DNA of 64,000 nt from Ga0077523 sp038324085 (GCA_038324085.1 JBBQHP010000003.1:62001-126000), one strand, 5' to 3'; positions 8,859 through 18,670 are shown, counted from the first letter of the stretch. The notes: generated by a model not told the origin, from the letters alone. Made by a program: numbers and translations.

Positions 8859-9514
8859 AGCTCGCGCTGTTCGATCTCGACAATACCCTGCTCGCCGGCG
8901 ACAGCGACTTCGAATGGGCGCAGTTCCTCATCGAACTGGGCGTGCTCGATCGTGAACTCTACGAGTCGCGCAACCAGCAGTTCTACGACCAGTACCGCGC
9001 GGGTACGCTCGACATCCATGAGTTCCTGGATTTCCAGCTGAAGCCGCTGGCGCGGCATCCCCGTGCGCAACTCGAACGCTGGCATCGCGATTACATGCAG
9101 CGCAAGATTCTGCCGATGATCACGCGCAAGGCTCGCGACCTCGTGGACAGTCACGCCGCCGACGCGCGGGCGGTCGTCACGGCCACCAACAGCTTCGTCA
9201 CCTGGCCGATCGTGCGCGAATTCGGCATCGATAATCTGGTCGCGACGGATCCGGAAGAGAAGCCTGATGGCGAGTTCACCGGTGGTGTGAAAGGGGTCCC
9301 CGCATTCCGCGAGGGCAAGGTTGCGCGGGTGGAATCGTGGCTTGCGGACCTGGGTCTGGGCTGGACTTCCTTCAAGGAATCCTGGTTCTACAGCGATTCG
9401 CTGAATGATCTTCCCTTGCTCTGCAAAGTGACCAATCCGGTGGCCGTGGATCCCGATGAGACGTTGAAAGAGCACGCGCTCACGAACGGCTGGATGGTGA
9501 TCAGCCTGCGCTGA
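8855..9514 (+). CDS. HAD-superfamily (SerB-like, subfamily IB) phosphatase
   Basis: The start is taken as TTG 8855, overlapping the hda stop codon, which gives 219 residues beginning MKLALFDLDNTLLAGDSDFE. DLDNT is the HAD nucleophile motif; TATNSFV and FYSDSLNDLPLL are motifs II and III/IV. The helical cap between residues 20 and 100 fits subfamily IB phosphatases. Substrate unknown. It sits between hda and pcnB, a conserved betaproteobacterial order. Confidence 0.9.
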   Translation: MKLALFDLDNTLLAGDSDFEWAQFLIELGVLDRELYESRNQQFYDQYRAGTLDIHEFLDFQLKPLARHPRAQLERWHRDYMQRKILPMITRKARDLVDSHAADARAVVTATNSFVTWPIVREFGIDNLVATDPEEKPDGEFTGGVKGVPAFREGKVARVESWLADLGLGWTSFKESWFYSDSLNDLPLLCKVTNPVAVDPDETLKEHALTNGWMVISLR

Positions 9515-9592
9515 CCGGCAGGGAACTGGTAGCGCCGTGTATACTCCGGCGCTTCGTGAATCGGCCCGATGCCCGCTCACAACACCCTGTAA

Positions 9593-11002
9593 ATGATAAA
9601 GAAACTGCTCGACAAAATGTTTTTCCGCGGGGCTCGGGACAGGCCCGGGAAAGCGCCCCGGGCAGGCGACGAGCCGCGGGCGATCGGCGTGGAAAAGCAC
9701 GGCGTCAAGCGCGAGCGCATCAGTTCATGCGCGCGGAGAGTCACCGAAAGCCTGCAAGGCCGCGGCTATCGCGCCTACGTGGTGGGCGGCGCTGTGCGTG
9801 ATCTCCTGCTCGACCTCGAGCCGAAGGACTTCGACGTCGCCACCGACGCAACGCCGGAGGAAGTACAGGGCGCATTTCGACGCTCCCGGGTTATAGGGCG
9901 GCGCTTCCGCATCGTCCATTGCATGTGTGGCCAGGACACCGTGGAAGTGTCGACATTCCGCGCGCTGCAGGGCAGCGTGGAGGACGATAACCAGGTCAAG
10001 GACGAACACGGTCGGCTGTTGCGCGACAACGTGTTCGGGTCCCAGGCCGAAGATGCCCTGAGGCGAGATTTCACAGTCAATGCGCTCTATTACGATCCGG
10101 CCACCGAGCAGATCCTGGACTACTGCGACGGCGTGAAGGATCTCGACGCCCGCGTGCTGCGCATGATCGGGGATCCGAGCGAGCGCTATCGCGAGGATCC
10201 CGTCCGCATGCTGCGTGCCGTGCGTTTGTCGGCGAAACTGGGCCTGGCCATCGAACGTGGTACGCAGGCACCCATCACCGCAATGGCCCCGCTGCTGCAG
10301 AATGTTCCGGCCGCCCGGTTGTTCGAGGAAATGCTGAAGCTCCTGTTGAGCGGTCATGCGGTGGATTGCATCACGCGGTTGCGCGAACTGGGCCTGCATC
10401 ACGGGCTGTTGCCGCTACTGGACGTGATCCTGGAACAGCCGCTCGGAGAACGCTTCGTCATGCTCGCATTGAAGCGCACGGACGAACGCATCCGGCAGGA
10501 AAAGACTGTGTCGCCCGGCTTCCTGTTCGCTGCGCTTTTGTGGCACGAAGTCCTTGCCGCCTGGAAGCTCGCACAGGACCGCGGCATGCCGCCCATACCG
10601 GCGCTGCACGAGGCGATGGACGAGGTGCTCTCGTCCCAGGCCGAGAAGATTTCGATCCCGCGCCGCTTCGGCACCGACATGAAAGAGATCTGGCTGCTGC
10701 AGTGGCGCTTCACGCAACGCTCCGGCAAGCGGCCCTGGCGGGTGCTGGAGAGTCCGAAATTTCGTGCCGCATACGATTTTCTGCTGCTCCGGTGCGAGAG
10801 CGGAGAAATCGACGTCGAGGTCGGCCAATGGTGGGGTCGGTTCCAGGATGCCTCTGCCGAAGAACGTGAACTCCTGCTTCTGGCGCCGGAGAAGGGCGCG
10901 GCCACGGGCCGCAAGCGCCGCCGTCGGCGGCGCGTCAAGCGCGAGGACGGCGAGTCCGAGACCGATGCGGCCGGTGAGCAACTGGTCGATCCGGAACCGT
11001 GA
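9593..11002 (+). CDS. pcnB: Poly(A) polymerase I
   Basis: The 469-residue protein has the nucleotidyltransferase head YRAYVVGGAVRDLLLDLEP and KDFDVATDA with the catalytic aspartates, and the class II tRNA-NT/PAP motif RRDFTVNALYYDPA. Its C-terminus is strongly basic (RKRRRRRRVKRE), consistent with RNA binding and with PcnB rather than CCA-adding enzyme. It adds 3' oligo(A) tails that promote mRNA decay. In many relatives folK follows, but here a deoxynucleoside kinase gene does. Confidence 0.92.
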   Translation: MIKKLLDKMFFRGARDRPGKAPRAGDEPRAIGVEKHGVKRERISSCARRVTESLQGRGYRAYVVGGAVRDLLLDLEPKDFDVATDATPEEVQGAFRRSRVIGRRFRIVHCMCGQDTVEVSTFRALQGSVEDDNQVKDEHGRLLRDNVFGSQAEDALRRDFTVNALYYDPATEQILDYCDGVKDLDARVLRMIGDPSERYREDPVRMLRAVRLSAKLGLAIERGTQAPITAMAPLLQNVPAARLFEEMLKLLLSGHAVDCITRLRELGLHHGLLPLLDVILEQPLGERFVMLALKRTDERIRQEKTVSPGFLFAALLWHEVLAAWKLAQDRGMPPIPALHEAMDEVLSSQAEKISIPRRFGTDMKEIWLLQWRFTQRSGKRPWRVLESPKFRAAYDFLLLRCESGEIDVEVGQWWGRFQDASAEERELLLLAPEKGAATGRKRRRRRRVKREDGESETDAAGEQLVDPEP

Positions 11003-11025
11003 CCGTGCTCGCGTGAGGAGTACCG

Positions 11026-11670
11026 ATGCAGCTTCCTGAGCGCCTGCGCTACATCGCTGTCGAGGGGCCGATCGGGGCGGGCAAGACCAGCCTCGCGCGA
11101 AAGCTGTCCGAAGCGCTCGAAGCCGAACTCATGCTCGAGGATCCCGACACCAACCCCTTCCTCCCGCTGTTCTACGACGATCCCGGGCGGCACGCGCTGG
11201 CGACGCAATTGTTTTTCCTGTTCCAGCGCGCGGATCAGGTGCGCGAGCTGCGCCAGACCGATCTTTTCCGTCGTGTCACGGTAGCGGATTTCTGCTTCGA
11301 GAAGGACACGCTGTTCGCGCGACTGACGCTCGCCGATGACGAGTTCGAGCTCTATCAGAAGATTCACTCGTACCTGGCGCCGCTCGCCCCGACGCCCGAT
11401 CTCGTGATCTACCTGCAAGCAGCGCCCCGCATTCTGGCTGAACGCGTACGGCGCAGGGGCATCCCCTACGAGCGCAACGTCGCCGAGGGCTACCTCGCGC
11501 GTCTCGCGGATTCGTATAGCCGGTACTTCCACGACTACTCGGCGGCGCCCGTGCTGGTCGTCAACAGCGAGCGCCTCAACTTTGTTGATAAGCCCGAAGA
11601 CTTTGCGTTACTGTTGCGCCGCATCACGGAGATGCGAGGCAGTCGCGAATACTTCAACATCGGCGGCTGA
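11026..11670 (+). CDS. Deoxynucleoside kinase family protein
   Basis: The 214-residue protein carries the P-loop GPIGAGKTSLARKL at residues 16-29, the DFCFEKDTLFA segment and the LID-like RVRRRGIPYERN of the dCK/dGK family. These enzymes phosphorylate deoxynucleosides in salvage. Such a gene next to panB is frequent in betaproteobacteria, sometimes beside or instead of folK. It starts 23 bases after pcnB and ends 23 bases before panB, so it is probably in the same operon. Substrate preference cannot be read from the sequence. Confidence 0.85.
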   Translation: MQLPERLRYIAVEGPIGAGKTSLARKLSEALEAELMLEDPDTNPFLPLFYDDPGRHALATQLFFLFQRADQVRELRQTDLFRRVTVADFCFEKDTLFARLTLADDEFELYQKIHSYLAPLAPTPDLVIYLQAAPRILAERVRRRGIPYERNVAEGYLARLADSYSRYFHDYSAAPVLVVNSERLNFVDKPEDFALLLRRITEMRGSREYFNIGG

Positions 11671-11693
11671 GACCGATCAGGGAGATAGAACGG

Positions 11694-12521
11694 ATGTACA
11701 CGAATCCGTCAGGAGAAAAAGTGAAGACCGGGCGCATCACGCTTGCCCACTTGCGGAAGAAGCAGGGCGAAGGGGAGCGACTCACGATGGTCGCCTGCTA
11801 CGATGCGACGGCGGCCGCGGTGGTCGAAAACGCAGGTGTCGAGATCATCCTGGTGGGAGATTCCCTCGGCATGCTGGTGCAAGGCGCCGAATCGACGCTG
11901 TCGGTGAGCATCGAGGACGCCGTGTATCACACCCGTTGCGTGGCGCGCGGGGCGCAGCGCGCCATCGTGCTTGGCGACATGCCGTTCGGCAGTTACCAGG
12001 CGAGCCCGCAGCAGGCGTTCGAGAACGCCTCGAAGCTGATGGCAGCCGGTGCGCACATGATCAAGCTCGAAGGCGGGGGAGTCATGGCCGAGACGGTGGC
12101 ATTTCTGTCCGCGCGAGGGATTCCCGTGTGTGGACATCTGGGGCTCACGCCACAGTCGGTAAATGCGCTGGGCGGATTCAAGGTGCAAGGCAAGACGGAG
12201 GATGCCGCCCAGCTAGTGATCGAGGATGCGAAGCGGATCGAGGCCGCGGGTGCCGTGATGATCGTATTCGAGGCCATACCCAGTGCGCTCGGCAAGGCGG
12301 TCACCGAGGCGTTGTCGATTCCGACCATCGGCATCGGCGCCGGCCCGGATTGCTCGGGCCAGATTCTGCTGCTCTACGACATGCTGGATTTCTTCCCGGG
12401 CCGAAAGGCCAAGTTCGTGAAGAACTTCATGGCGGGCGCCGGCAGCATCCAGGCGGCGGTCGAGAGCTTCGTGCGCGAAGTGAAGTCCGGCACCTTTCCC
12501 AGTCCGGAATACTGCTACTGA
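11694..12521 (+). CDS. panB: 3-methyl-2-oxobutanoate hydroxymethyltransferase
   Basis: The 275-residue TIM-barrel protein contains the PanB signatures VGDSLGMLVQG (metal and substrate binding), KLEGGG and GHLGLTPQSVN, with IGIGAGPDCSGQ near the C-terminus. It transfers a hydroxymethyl group from methylene-THF to alpha-ketoisovalerate in pantothenate synthesis. The start at 11694 adds about 10 residues before the conserved ITLAHLRKKQ. panC follows 54 bases downstream. Confidence 0.97.
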   Translation: MYTNPSGEKVKTGRITLAHLRKKQGEGERLTMVACYDATAAAVVENAGVEIILVGDSLGMLVQGAESTLSVSIEDAVYHTRCVARGAQRAIVLGDMPFGSYQASPQQAFENASKLMAAGAHMIKLEGGGVMAETVAFLSARGIPVCGHLGLTPQSVNALGGFKVQGKTEDAAQLVIEDAKRIEAAGAVMIVFEAIPSALGKAVTEALSIPTIGIGAGPDCSGQILLLYDMLDFFPGRKAKFVKNFMAGAGSIQAAVESFVREVKSGTFPSPEYCY

Positions 12522-12575
12522 TCGCGCCGACCGGCGTCGCGCCTGGCGGCGCCGGTTTCACCGCATCCCGATTCC

Positions 12576-13412
12576 ATGGAAATCCTCCGCACGATTCCAG
12601 AGTTGCGCGCCCGCTTGAATCGCGAATCGGCGATCGCGCTCGTCCCGACGATGGGCAATATCCACGACGGCCACCTGAGCCTGGTACGCATCGGGCTGGA
12701 GCGGGCGCCGTTCGTCGTCACGAGCATCTTCGTCAACCGGCTCCAGTTCATCCAGGGCGAGGATTTCGACAAGTACCCGCGCACCTTCGCGGACGACTGC
12801 GAAAAACTCGAGGCCGCTGGCAATTGTGTGGTGTTCGCCCCGGACGAGGGCCAGATGTACCCTGAGCGGCAGGTTTTCATCGTGGAGCCGCCGCAGATCG
12901 CGAACAAGCTCGAAGGCCGGTTTCGTCCCGGTCATTTCCGCGGCGTTGCTACGGTCGTGTTGAAATTGTTCAACATGGTCCAACCCCAGGTGGCCGTGTT
13001 CGGAAAGAAGGATTATCAGCAGCTCTCGATCATCCGGCACATGGCCGACCAGCTTGCGCTGCCGCTGTCGATCATCCCGGCCGAAACCGTCCGCGCGCCG
13101 GACGGCCTGGCCCTGTCGTCCCGCAATCGCTACCTGAGCGCCGAGGAGCGCAATGAAGCGCCGCGGCTCAACGAAGCGCTACGTCAGGTGCAGGTCGCAG
13201 TCGAGTCCGGCGATCGCAATTTCGAAGCGCTCGAGTTTGCCGCCGATGCGCTGTTGGCTCGCCATCGCTGGCACGTGGACTATGTCGTCGTGCGCAGTCG
13301 GCGCTCGCTCATGCAGCCGGAAGCCGACGAGCGCGAACTCGTGGTGCTCGGTGCCGCCAAGCTCGGCCAGACGCGACTGATCGACAACCTCGAAATCACG
13401 TCGCCGGCATGA
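12576..13412 (+). CDS. panC: Pantothenate synthetase
   Basis: The 278-residue protein has PTMGNIHDGHLSLV with the HDGH nucleotide-binding motif near the N-terminus, and KKDYQQLSIIRHMADQL plus LSSRNRYLS further on. It condenses pantoate with beta-alanine using ATP. Its final ATGA (13409-13412) is shared with the bchI start, so pantothenate and bacteriochlorophyll genes are translationally coupled here. panD is not in the window. Confidence 0.97.
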   Translation: MEILRTIPELRARLNRESAIALVPTMGNIHDGHLSLVRIGLERAPFVVTSIFVNRLQFIQGEDFDKYPRTFADDCEKLEAAGNCVVFAPDEGQMYPERQVFIVEPPQIANKLEGRFRPGHFRGVATVVLKLFNMVQPQVAVFGKKDYQQLSIIRHMADQLALPLSIIPAETVRAPDGLALSSRNRYLSAEERNEAPRLNEALRQVQVAVESGDRNFEALEFAADALLARHRWHVDYVVVRSRRSLMQPEADERELVVLGAAKLGQTRLIDNLEITSPA

Positions 13413-14428
13413 CCCGCGCGGCACCGTTTCCGTTCTCCGCCATCGTCGGCCAGGACGAGATGAAGCTCGCGCTGTTGATCGCGGCGGTCGATCAGAGCGT
13501 GGGCGGGGTGCTGGTATTCGGTGATCGCGGCACCGGCAAGTCGACTGCGGTGAGGGCGCTGGCCGCCCTGCTGCCACCGATGCGTGCCGTGGTCGGATGC
13601 CCGTATGGTTGCGATCCGGAAAGAACGGCTGGATTGTGCGACGCGTGTCGTGACGGCAAGCCCAGGAGTGCAATGGTGCCGGTCCCGGTGATCGATCTGC
13701 CGCTCGGTGCCACCGAGGATCGGGTGGTCGGCGCGCTCGACCTCGAGCGTGCGCTGACTCAGGGGGTGAAGGCGTTCGAACCGGGGCTGCTCGCGCGGGC
13801 GCACCGCGGATTCCTCTATATCGACGAGGCGAATCTGCTCGAGGATCACCTGGTCGATCTGCTGCTCGACGTGGCGGCATCAGGCGAGAACGTGGTCGAA
13901 CGTGAAGGCCTCTCGGTGCGCCACCCCGCCCGTTTCGTGCTGATCGGCAGCGGCAACCCGGAAGAAGGCGAACTGCGTCCCCAATTGCTCGATCGTTTCG
14001 GTCTTTCCCTCGAGGTGAAGACTCCGGACGATCTCAAGCTGCGCGTGGAAGTCGTCCGTCGTCGCGATGCCTACGAACGTGATCCGGCAGCGTTCTGCTC
14101 GAAGTGGAAGAACGAAGAGGCGAAGGTGCGTCGCCGTCTGGTCGCAGCGCGCGAGCGCCTGGCTGCAATCGAGGTACCCGATAGCGCGCTCGAGCGCGCA
14201 GCCGAGCTGTGCATTCGACTCGGCACCGATGGTTTGCGTGGCGAGCTCACCTTGATGCGCGCTGCGCGCGCACTCGCCGCGCTCGATGGCGACGCTGCTG
14301 TCGGTGACGCACACCTCAAGCGCGTGGCGCCGCCGGCGTTGCGACATCGTCTGCGTCGCAATCCGCTCGACGATGCCGGATCCACCATGCGTGTCGAGCG
14401 CGCGATCGCGGACCTGTTCGGCGCGTGA
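13409..14428 (+). CDS. bchI: Magnesium chelatase AAA+ subunit I
   Basis: The 339-residue ATPase has Walker A GDRGTGKST near residue 41, the BchI-specific insertion with PYGCDPERTAGLCDAC, Walker B FLYIDEANLL and sensor 1 IGSGNPEEGE. With BchD it forms the ATP-driven motor that lets BchH insert Mg2+ into protoporphyrin IX, the first committed step of bacteriochlorophyll synthesis. It overlaps panC and bchD by 4 bases each, so bchI-bchD-bchO are probably read from an upstream promoter. Confidence 0.97.
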   Translation: MTRAAPFPFSAIVGQDEMKLALLIAAVDQSVGGVLVFGDRGTGKSTAVRALAALLPPMRAVVGCPYGCDPERTAGLCDACRDGKPRSAMVPVPVIDLPLGATEDRVVGALDLERALTQGVKAFEPGLLARAHRGFLYIDEANLLEDHLVDLLLDVAASGENVVEREGLSVRHPARFVLIGSGNPEEGELRPQLLDRFGLSLEVKTPDDLKLRVEVVRRRDAYERDPAAFCSKWKNEEAKVRRRLVAARERLAAIEVPDSALERAAELCIRLGTDGLRGELTLMRAARALAALDGDAAVGDAHLKRVAPPALRHRLRRNPLDDAGSTMRVERAIADLFGA

Positions 14429-16200
14429 ACGCGCGCGGCAACGGCGAGGGCAGCGTCTGGGCCGACGCGGTGCTCGCCGGCTTGCTCGTCTCGATCGATC
14501 CAGCCGGTCTTGGCGGCGTGGCGCTCCGAGCCCGTGTCGGCCCCGTGCGCGAGCGCTGGCTCGCGACGTGGCGTGCGCGGCTTGCGCGCGATGTGCCTGT
14601 CAGACCGGTTCCGTTGCATGTCCCGGACGGGCGCCTGCTGGGCGGTCTCGATCTGACTACAACCTTGCGCGCAGGACGCCCTGTTGCCGAGCGCGGCATC
14701 CTGTCCGAGGCGAACGGCGGCTACATCGTGCTCGCCATGGCCGAGCGCCTCACCGGCGCCGTTGTCGCAAGAGTGACGGCAGCGCTCGATTGCGGCGAAG
14801 TCGTGATCCAGCGCGATGGGCTGGCGCTGCGGTTGCCGGCGGCATTCGGCGTGATCGCGCTGGACGAGGGCGCAGAGCCGGACGAGCGGCCGCCCGGTGG
14901 ACTCCTCGATCGACTGGCGTTCCACGTCGATCTCGAAGGCGTGAGCGTGGGCGACCTGGGGGCGACGAACGAGGATCCGATCGAGATCACGATGGTGCGC
15001 GCTCGACTGAAGGACGTGCGGATCGACGACAACGTGCTCGAGGCCTTGACTGCCACGGCCATGACACTCGGCATCGCGTCACTGCGCGCCGTTTCGCTGG
15101 CCGCGCGCGCCGCAACCGCGTTGGCTGCCTTGAATGGTCGCGCCCGGGCTGACGAGCACGATGCCGCGACTGCGGCCCGACTCGTGTTTGCCGCCCGGGC
15201 GACACGCCTGCCCGCGCCGCCTCTGGAAGATGAACCGAACGATGAGCACCCGGAGGAATCCGAATTCGACTCCGCGGGGGATGATCCGGAAGACGAATCC
15301 CGGGACACCGACAGGCCGCTGGAGGACATCGTGCTCGCCGCCGCGCAGGCTGCCATTCCCGTTGCCTTGCTCGCACAGCTCGGGCGTCGCGACGGGGCGA
15401 CCGGGCAGAGCCGTGCCGGGGGGCGGGCCGGTGCGATGCAGAAGGCGCGGCGCCGCGGCCGGCCGGCCGGTACGCTGCGGGGTGAACCGCGCGGTGGTGC
15501 GCGTCTCGACCTGGTGGAGACCTTGCGTAGCGCTGCCCCATGGCAAGGATTGCGGCGCCGTGAAGCCGGTCGGGAAACGGTATTCGCGCGCATCGACGTT
15601 CGGCCCGAAGACTTCCGCGTTACCCGCTTCAAGCAGCGGGCGCAAACCACGACGATCTTCGTCGTTGATGCTTCCGGGTCGTCCGCCCTGAATCGGTTGG
15701 CGGAAGCGAAAGGCGCGGTCGAATTGCTGCTCGCCGAGTGCTATGTCCGGCGCGACCAGGTAGCGCTGATCGCGTTTCGCGGCCCGGGTGCGGAGCTGTT
15801 GTTGCCGCCGACGCGCTCGCTCGTGCGCGCGAAACGCAGCCTCGCCGCGCTACCGGGCGGTGGCGGCACGCCGCTCGCAGCCGGGATCGATGCGGCGGTG
15901 GCCCTGGCCGATCTGGTGCGTCGCCGCGGCGACACGCCCACCGTGCTCGTCTTCACCGACGGGCGCGCGAACGTCGCTCGGGGCGGCAAGCCGGGACGGG
16001 CTGACGCCGAAAGCGATGCGCTCGGTGCGGCACGCCAATTGCGCCTTGCAGGTTTGTCCGCGGTCCTGCTCGACACTTCACCGCGCCCTCACCCGGAGGC
16101 GGAAAGACTGGCACGCGAGATGGGTGCCCGCTATATGCCGCTGCCACGGGCGGATGCGGCGACCCTTTCGGTCGCGATCCGCACTTCGGTCGGCGAATAG
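14425..16200 (+). CDS. bchD: Magnesium chelatase subunit D
   Basis: The start is GTG 14425, sharing GTGA with the bchI stop; the product has 591 residues. It has a degenerate AAA+ N-terminal half, an acidic linker near residues 265-300 (DEHPEESEFDSAGDDPEDES) and a C-terminal integrin I/VWA domain with the MIDAS motif VDASGSS. BchD platforms the BchI ring and bridges to BchH. Length is close to that of other proteobacterial BchD. Confidence 0.96.
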   Translation: MNARGNGEGSVWADAVLAGLLVSIDPAGLGGVALRARVGPVRERWLATWRARLARDVPVRPVPLHVPDGRLLGGLDLTTTLRAGRPVAERGILSEANGGYIVLAMAERLTGAVVARVTAALDCGEVVIQRDGLALRLPAAFGVIALDEGAEPDERPPGGLLDRLAFHVDLEGVSVGDLGATNEDPIEITMVRARLKDVRIDDNVLEALTATAMTLGIASLRAVSLAARAATALAALNGRARADEHDAATAARLVFAARATRLPAPPLEDEPNDEHPEESEFDSAGDDPEDESRDTDRPLEDIVLAAAQAAIPVALLAQLGRRDGATGQSRAGGRAGAMQKARRRGRPAGTLRGEPRGGARLDLVETLRSAAPWQGLRRREAGRETVFARIDVRPEDFRVTRFKQRAQTTTIFVVDASGSSALNRLAEAKGAVELLLAECYVRRDQVALIAFRGPGAELLLPPTRSLVRAKRSLAALPGGGGTPLAAGIDAAVALADLVRRRGDTPTVLVFTDGRANVARGGKPGRADAESDALGAARQLRLAGLSAVLLDTSPRPHPEAERLAREMGARYMPLPRADAATLSVAIRTSVGE

Positions 16201-16213
16201 CAGGGGCTCCCTC

Positions 16214-17107
16214 GTGCCGGAGGGCTTGCGCTGGGATCTCGAAGGTCGCGACTGGCCCAATCGTGCGGCCAGTCGTTTCGTGCATGCGGGCGGCCTGCGC
16301 TGGCACGTTCAGGTAGCCGGCACCGGCCCCGGAATCCTGCTGGTGCATGGAACCGGCGCTGCATCCCATTCGTGGCGAGCCGTTCTGCCGCTGCTCCAGC
16401 GACGTTTCACGGTCGTGGTGCCGGATCTGCCAGGACATGGATTCACCGAGGCACCGCCTGCTGCGCGCCTGTCGATGCCCGGCATGGCCGAGGCCCTGCA
16501 TGCGTTGCTGCAGACCTTGCGTATCAGTCCGGTCGTGGCTGTCGGAAACTCCGCGGGTGCAGCCATTGCTGCGCGCATGAGCCTCGACGGGCAATTGGCG
16601 CTCGCCGGATTGGTGAGTGTGAACGGGGCGTTGCTGCCGTTGCGCGGCCTGCCCGGGCATCTGTTCTCGCCGATGGCGCGATTGCTGGCCGCAAGCTCGC
16701 TGGTGCCGCGCCTGTTCGCGTGGCGCGCGGCCGATCGCGTGGTCGTCGAGCGCCTGGTACGGGGCACGGGGTCGACTCTCGATGCGGTCGGGATCGAACT
16801 CTATGGGCGACTGATCCGCAATCCCGCGCACGCGGCGGCCACGCTCGACATGATGGCGCACTGGGACCTGCGGCCGCTGGAACGTGACTTGCCCCGGTTG
16901 CAGCCGAAGTTGATGCTGGTCGTGGGCACCAATGACCTCACCGTGCCGCCCGCGGAAGCGCGACGGGTGCAACAACTCCTGCCGGCAGCCACACTGGTCC
17001 CGCTGGCCGGCGCCGGGCACCTGGCGCACGAGGAGCGACCGCGCGAGGTGGCCGAACTGATCGCCGATCTGGCGGACACTGCGGAGGTGCCGACGACTTC
17101 CGCGTGA
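16214..17107 (+). CDS. bchO: BchO, alpha/beta-hydrolase associated with magnesium chelatase
   Basis: The product from GTG 16214 has 297 residues: an alpha/beta-hydrolase with the oxyanion region LVHGTGAASHSW, the nucleophile elbow VGNSAGAA and the C-terminal histidine GAGHLAHEE. BchO typically follows bchID in purple bacteria; it is dispensable in some species and its reaction is unknown. The start codon is inferred from position and family fit, since no strong ribosome site is visible. Confidence 0.9.
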   Translation: MPEGLRWDLEGRDWPNRAASRFVHAGGLRWHVQVAGTGPGILLVHGTGAASHSWRAVLPLLQRRFTVVVPDLPGHGFTEAPPAARLSMPGMAEALHALLQTLRISPVVAVGNSAGAAIAARMSLDGQLALAGLVSVNGALLPLRGLPGHLFSPMARLLAASSLVPRLFAWRAADRVVVERLVRGTGSTLDAVGIELYGRLIRNPAHAAATLDMMAHWDLRPLERDLPRLQPKLMLVVGTNDLTVPPAEARRVQQLLPAATLVPLAGAGHLAHEERPREVAELIADLADTAEVPTTSA

Positions 17108-17137
17108 ACGACGAAGGCTGGTACACTTCGTCCAGTC

Positions 17138-18670
17138 ATGTTGACAATCGATGTGTCGTGTAATGCTGTCACTTCCCCTCGCCCGCGCAAACCGCATGCG
17201 GTCGTGATCGGCAGTGGGTTCGGTGGACTGGCCGCGGCAGTGCGCCTGGGAGCGCGGGGCTATCGCGTGACGGTGCTGGAAAAACTCGACGCGCCGGGCG
17301 GTCGGGCCTACGTGTATCGCCAGGATGGCTTCACCTTCGATGCCGGCCCGACCATCGTCACCGCCCCGTTTCTGCTCGAAGAGCTCTGGGCCTTGTGCGG
17401 CAAGCGCCTGGCCGACGACGTCGAGTTGCGGCCGGTCACGCCGTTCTATCGCATCCGCTTCCACGATGGCGCGGTGTTCGACTATTCCGGCAATCCTGCT
17501 GCCATGCGCGCCGAAGTCGCCCGGTTCTCTGAGGCCGATGTCGCGGGGTACGAGAGATTCATGAAGGCGAGCGAAGAGACCTACCGCATCGGCTTCGAAC
17601 AACTCGGGCACGTGCCCTTCGGCTCGTGGATCGACATGCTGAAGGTGCTGCCGGACTTGATGCGCCTGGAAGGTTTTCGCACGGTCTACGGCATGGTGGC
17701 GAAGCACATCCGCGACGAACGGTTGCGCACGGTGCTCAGTTTCCATCCGCTGCTGGTCGGGGGCAATCCGTTCACCACGACATCGGTCTACAGCCTGATC
17801 GCGTATCTCGAGCGCCGCTGGGGCGTGCATTTCGCGATGGGTGGCACCGGCCAGTTGGTGCGAGGACTGGTCGGTCTCATCGCCGGGCAGGGCGGCACGC
17901 TGCGCTGCGACAGCGAAGTCACCAGAATCACCGTCAAGGACCGGACCGCCACCGGGGTGACCCTCGCCTCCGGAGAGCACATTCCCGCGGACATCGTCGT
18001 TTCGAACGCCGATCCGGCGTGGACCTATCGCTACCTGCTCGCGGCGGAAGAACGGCACCGCTGGACCGATCAGCGCATCGAACGCGCGCGCTATTCCATG
18101 AGCTTGTTCGTGTGGTACTTCGGCACGAAGCGCCGCTATCCGGATGTTCCCCACCACACGATCCTGCTGGGGCCGCGGTATCGCGAGCTCCTGAGTGACA
18201 TCTTCGAGCGGAAGCTGCTCGCCGAGGACTTCAGCCTGTATCTGCACCGGCCCACAGCGACCGACCCTTCGCTCGCGCCCGAAGGCTGCGATGCGTTCTA
18301 CGTGCTCTCCCCGGTGCCGCACCTGGACAGCGGTACTGATTGGGAAGCCACGGCGGAAGCATACCGCCAGAAGCTTTCGCGCTACCTGAGCGAGACGCTG
18401 TTGCCCGACCTCGAAGCCAATGTCGTGACTTCCCGCGTGCTCACGCCGCAGGACTTCCAGGACCGGCTGCTTTCCTATCGCGGCGCGGCATTCGGCATGG
18501 AACCCGTGCTCACACAGAGCGCGTGGTTCCGTCCGCACAATCGCAGCGAGGACGTGGAGCGCCTGTACCTCGTGGGCGCCGGCACGCATCCGGGAGCGGG
18601 GCTGCCCGGTGTCATTTCCTCCGCCCGCATACTCGATACGGTGGTGCCCGATGCAACAGTCTTCGCCTGA
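17138..18670 (+). CDS. crtI: Phytoene desaturase
   Basis: The 510-residue FAD enzyme has the dinucleotide-binding motif VIGSGFGGLAAAVRLGARG from residue 23 and the C-terminal CrtI signature GAGTHPGAGLPGVISSAR. It converts phytoene through three or four desaturations to neurosporene or lycopene; the number cannot be told from sequence. The start is uncertain: ATG 17138 gives an atypical 22-residue leader, and an in-frame GTG at 17153 is an alternative. The last 20 bases overlap crtB. Confidence 0.94.
   Translation: MLTIDVSCNAVTSPRPRKPHAVVIGSGFGGLAAAVRLGARGYRVTVLEKLDAPGGRAYVYRQDGFTFDAGPTIVTAPFLLEELWALCGKRLADDVELRPVTPFYRIRFHDGAVFDYSGNPAAMRAEVARFSEADVAGYERFMKASEETYRIGFEQLGHVPFGSWIDMLKVLPDLMRLEGFRTVYGMVAKHIRDERLRTVLSFHPLLVGGNPFTTTSVYSLIAYLERRWGVHFAMGGTGQLVRGLVGLIAGQGGTLRCDSEVTRITVKDRTATGVTLASGEHIPADIVVSNADPAWTYRYLLAAEERHRWTDQRIERARYSMSLFVWYFGTKRRYPDVPHHTILLGPRYRELLSDIFERKLLAEDFSLYLHRPTATDPSLAPEGCDAFYVLSPVPHLDSGTDWEATAEAYRQKLSRYLSETLLPDLEANVVTSRVLTPQDFQDRLLSYRGAAFGMEPVLTQSAWFRPHNRSEDVERLYLVGAGTHPGAGLPGVISSARILDTVVPDATVFA

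Noticed and set aside
17129..17166. TTGACA at 17141-17146 with CGT-N12-ACA, resembling a PpsR-controlled promoter for crtI
   Set aside because: It lies within the only usable crtI start region; a transcript from it would begin after ATG 17138 and GTG 17153, leaving no start codon before the FAD motif. No -10 at proper spacing was seen.
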